Assembly (NCBI GenBank): GCA_001770785.1
Contig: MERZ01000038.1
Span: 47,534 to 57,604 of the forward strand
DNA: 10,071 nucleotides
Source of the DNA: Burkholderiales bacterium RIFCSPHIGHO2_12_FULL_61_11
Lineage (GTDB): Bacteria > Pseudomonadota > Gammaproteobacteria > Burkholderiales > Burkholderiaceae_C
Direction of reading: 5' to 3'
This document shows positions 8,897 to 10,071 of the stretch, one piece after another. Numbering within the stretch: the stretch's first letter is position 1; the number at the start of each line of letters is the position of its first letter. Below the pieces are notes generated by a model that saw only the letters and a list, made by a program, of their open reading frames with translations, did not search any database and was not told the origin of the DNA. The position numbers and the translations under genes are program-made.

Positions 8897-9072
8897 GTCT
8901 GGCCTTTTGACTGATGAGGTTGCCGCAACGTAGGCGTGCGAAGCGCGTTTCCCAGCACCTCCCATGGTGCCGCATCAGCGGAAATCAATTATTGATATGC
9001 ATCAGTGATTGGTGTGATCGGCTCCTCGCCCCGGGTCAAGTCAGCTCTAGCAGCTATCTAAATTACAGCAAA
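8897..9072 (-). promoter_or_regulatory. gap between alaS and the oxidoreductase operon, presumed promoter region
   Basis: These 176 bp hold no credible gene. Read on the - strand they contain, in order: a TAGCTGCTAGAGCT stretch just after the alaS stop that resembles a decayed Comamonadaceae intergenic repeat; two near-identical octamers (9005-9012 and 9014-9021); an FNR-like box; an overlapping 13-bp palindrome; and a leader of about 90 bases to the gamma start. No clear -35/-10 pair was found. If the FNR-like box acted at -41.5, CACCAT would sit at the -10 position, which is a poor match. No T-run terminator for alaS is visible. Confidence 0.45.
8992..9005 (-). promoter_or_regulatory. FNR/Anr-type binding site
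   Basis: TTGATATGCATCAG matches the FNR/Anr consensus TTGAT-N4-ATCAA at nine of ten defined positions. It is centred about 102 bp upstream of the gamma subunit ATG, in the only sizeable gap before the operon. Oxygen-labile 2-oxoacid oxidoreductases are sensible targets for anaerobic activation. The match is seen; its use is inferred. Confidence 0.5.
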
Positions 9073-10071
9073 TTACAACCTGGCAGCCACCCAGGCCGGC
9101 ACGCTGGCCAGTGCTGCCGCCAGTTTGGCGGGCTCGCTGCCGCCGGCCATCGCCATGTCGGCCTTGCCACCGCCCTTGCCTCCCACCTGGCTGGCCACAT
9201 AGTTGACCAGCTCACCGGCCTTGACCTTGCCCGTGCTGTCGTTCGTGACGCCAGCGGCAATTTGCACCCTTTCGCCATCGACGGTGGCCAGCACGATGAC
9301 CGCGGTCTTGAGTTTGTCTTTCAGCTTGTCCAGGGTGTCGCGTAGCGTCCTGGCGTCGGCGCCTTCCAGCCTGGCTGCGAGCACCTTGACACCCTTGATC
9401 TCGACCGCCTGCGCCATCAGCTCATCGCCCTGCGCCGAGGCGAGCCGACCCTTGATCGCGCTCAGCTCTTTTTCCAGATCGCGCATCTGATCGAGCAGAT
9501 TGCTCACGCGGGCGGGCACTTCATGCGGCGTGACCTTGAGCGTTCCCGCCACGCCGCCCAGGGTTGCTTCCATGTCCTGCACATAGCGCAGCGCAGCCAG
9601 CCCGGTGACCGCTTCTATGCGCCGCACGCCCGCCGCCACGCCGCCTTCAGCGGTAATCGTGAAAAAGCCGATATCGCCGGTGCGCTGCACATGGGTGCCG
9701 CCGCACAACTCGCTGCTGCCACCAATATCGAGCACGCGCACCGATTCGCCGTATTTCTCGCCAAACAGCATCATGGCGCCGGTTTTCTGCGCCGCTTCAA
9801 TGTCCATCACCCGCGCCCGCGTGGCCACATTCGCCAGAATTTCAAGGTTGACGCGGACTTCAATCTCGCGAATCTCGGCATCGCTCAAGGGCGCGCCATG
9901 GGCAAAGTCGAAGCGGGTTTTTTCGGCATCAACGAGCGAGCCCTTTTGCTGCACATGCGTGCCCAGCACTTCGCGCAACGCTTTGTGCATCAGGTGCGTG
10001 ACCGAGTGGTTGCGCATGGTGGCGGCGCGCACCGCGGTATTGACGCGCGCCGTGACGGTGTCGCCCACATT
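9073..10071 (-). CDS. alaS: alanyl-tRNA synthetase, C-terminal part (5' end outside the window)
   Basis: Charges tRNA-Ala and edits mischarged Ser/Gly; cytoplasmic. The visible 332 residues run to the natural C-terminus. The editing domain is identified by NHSVTHLMH (zinc-ligand type HxxxH at residues 22-26 of the fragment) and CGGTH (C123, H127). A linker with coiled-coil character (about residues 190-215, [19 protein letters not shown]) and the C-Ala/DHHA1 domain with the glycine-rich [15 protein letters not shown] follow. The aminoacylation and anticodon-independent recognition parts lie beyond the right edge. The TAA stop is at 9075-9073. It precedes the oxidoreductase operon on the same strand with a 176-bp gap, so the two are probably transcribed separately. 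Nothing looks unusual. Confidence 0.97.
   Translation of the reverse strand, partial: NVGDTVTARVNTAVRAATMRNHSVTHLMHKALREVLGTHVQQKGSLVDAEKTRFDFAHGAPLSDAEIREIEVRVNLEILANVATRARVMDIEAAQKTGAMMLFGEKYGESVRVLDIGGSSELCGGTHVQRTGDIGFFTITAEGGVAAGVRRIEAVTGLAALRYVQDMEATLGGVAGTLKVTPHEVPARVSNLLDQMRDLEKELSAIKGRLASAQGDELMAQAVEIKGVKVLAARLEGADARTLRDTLDKLKDKLKTAVIVLATVDGERVQIAAGVTNDSTGKVKAGELVNYVASQVGGKGGGKADMAMAGGSEPAKLAAALASVPAWVAARL

Noticed and set aside
8910..8950. CTGATGA followed by a GTTGC/GCAAC stem on the + strand, recalling a hammerhead ribozyme core
   Set aside because: The GAAA after stem II and the other two stems are missing, and the loop would be a single base.
8591..8965. Upstream ATG at 8965 as the gamma subunit start
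   Set aside because: It adds 23 residues unrelated to the family, while [12 protein letters not shown] from the ATG at 8896 is the canonical N-terminus and has its own Shine-Dalgarno.

Overview
The window looks like chromosomal DNA of a GC-rich betaproteobacterium, most likely Burkholderiales (a Comamonadaceae such as Rhodoferax or Polaromonas is the best guess). This rests on codon use, on the form of TrmB, MaeB and AlaS, and on intergenic repeats of a kind I associate with that group. It is an inference, not a database match. All genes are ordinary chromosomal families. No phage, plasmid, CRISPR, rRNA or tRNA genes were seen.

Left part, + strand (1-1765): the last codons of an unidentified gene overlap the GTG start of trmB (tRNA m7G46 methyltransferase) by four bases. 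A RluA-family pseudouridine synthase follows, so this is a small RNA-modification block. Copies of one GC-rich dispersed repeat lie on both sides of the pseudouridine synthase gene in opposite orientations (about 803-841 and 1808-1850). The second copy encodes the last residues and stop codon of the convergent malic enzyme gene.

Middle and right part, - strand (10071 down to 1812): reading in the direction of transcription, the order is alaS (3' part only), a 176-bp gap, a 2-oxoacid:acceptor oxidoreductase operon (gamma, alpha, beta, then a GltD-like flavoprotein fused to a two-cluster ferredoxin domain), and then maeB (malic enzyme with a phosphotransacetylase-like domain). The alpha and beta subunits carry the expected thiamine diphosphate and [4Fe-4S] motifs. 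The flavoprotein suggests that electrons pass to or from NAD(P) rather than only to free ferredoxin, an arrangement like phenylglyoxylate:NAD oxidoreductase (Pad) of denitrifying betaproteobacteria. With maeB next door, pyruvate is the simplest candidate substrate: malate to pyruvate by MaeB, pyruvate to acetyl-CoA by the oxidoreductase. This is not proven. The gap before the operon holds a 9/10 match to an FNR/Anr box, which fits anaerobic control of an oxygen-labile enzyme.

Points most worth a second look: a one-base insertion in a run of five C that splits the gamma subunit gene; a perfect 17-bp inverted repeat on either side of the beta subunit gene, together with a palindromic REP-like element; the FNR-like box; and the repeat-derived C-terminus of MaeB. 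I found no convincing wholly new system. The oxidoreductase-flavoprotein-malic enzyme module is the most interesting functional unit.
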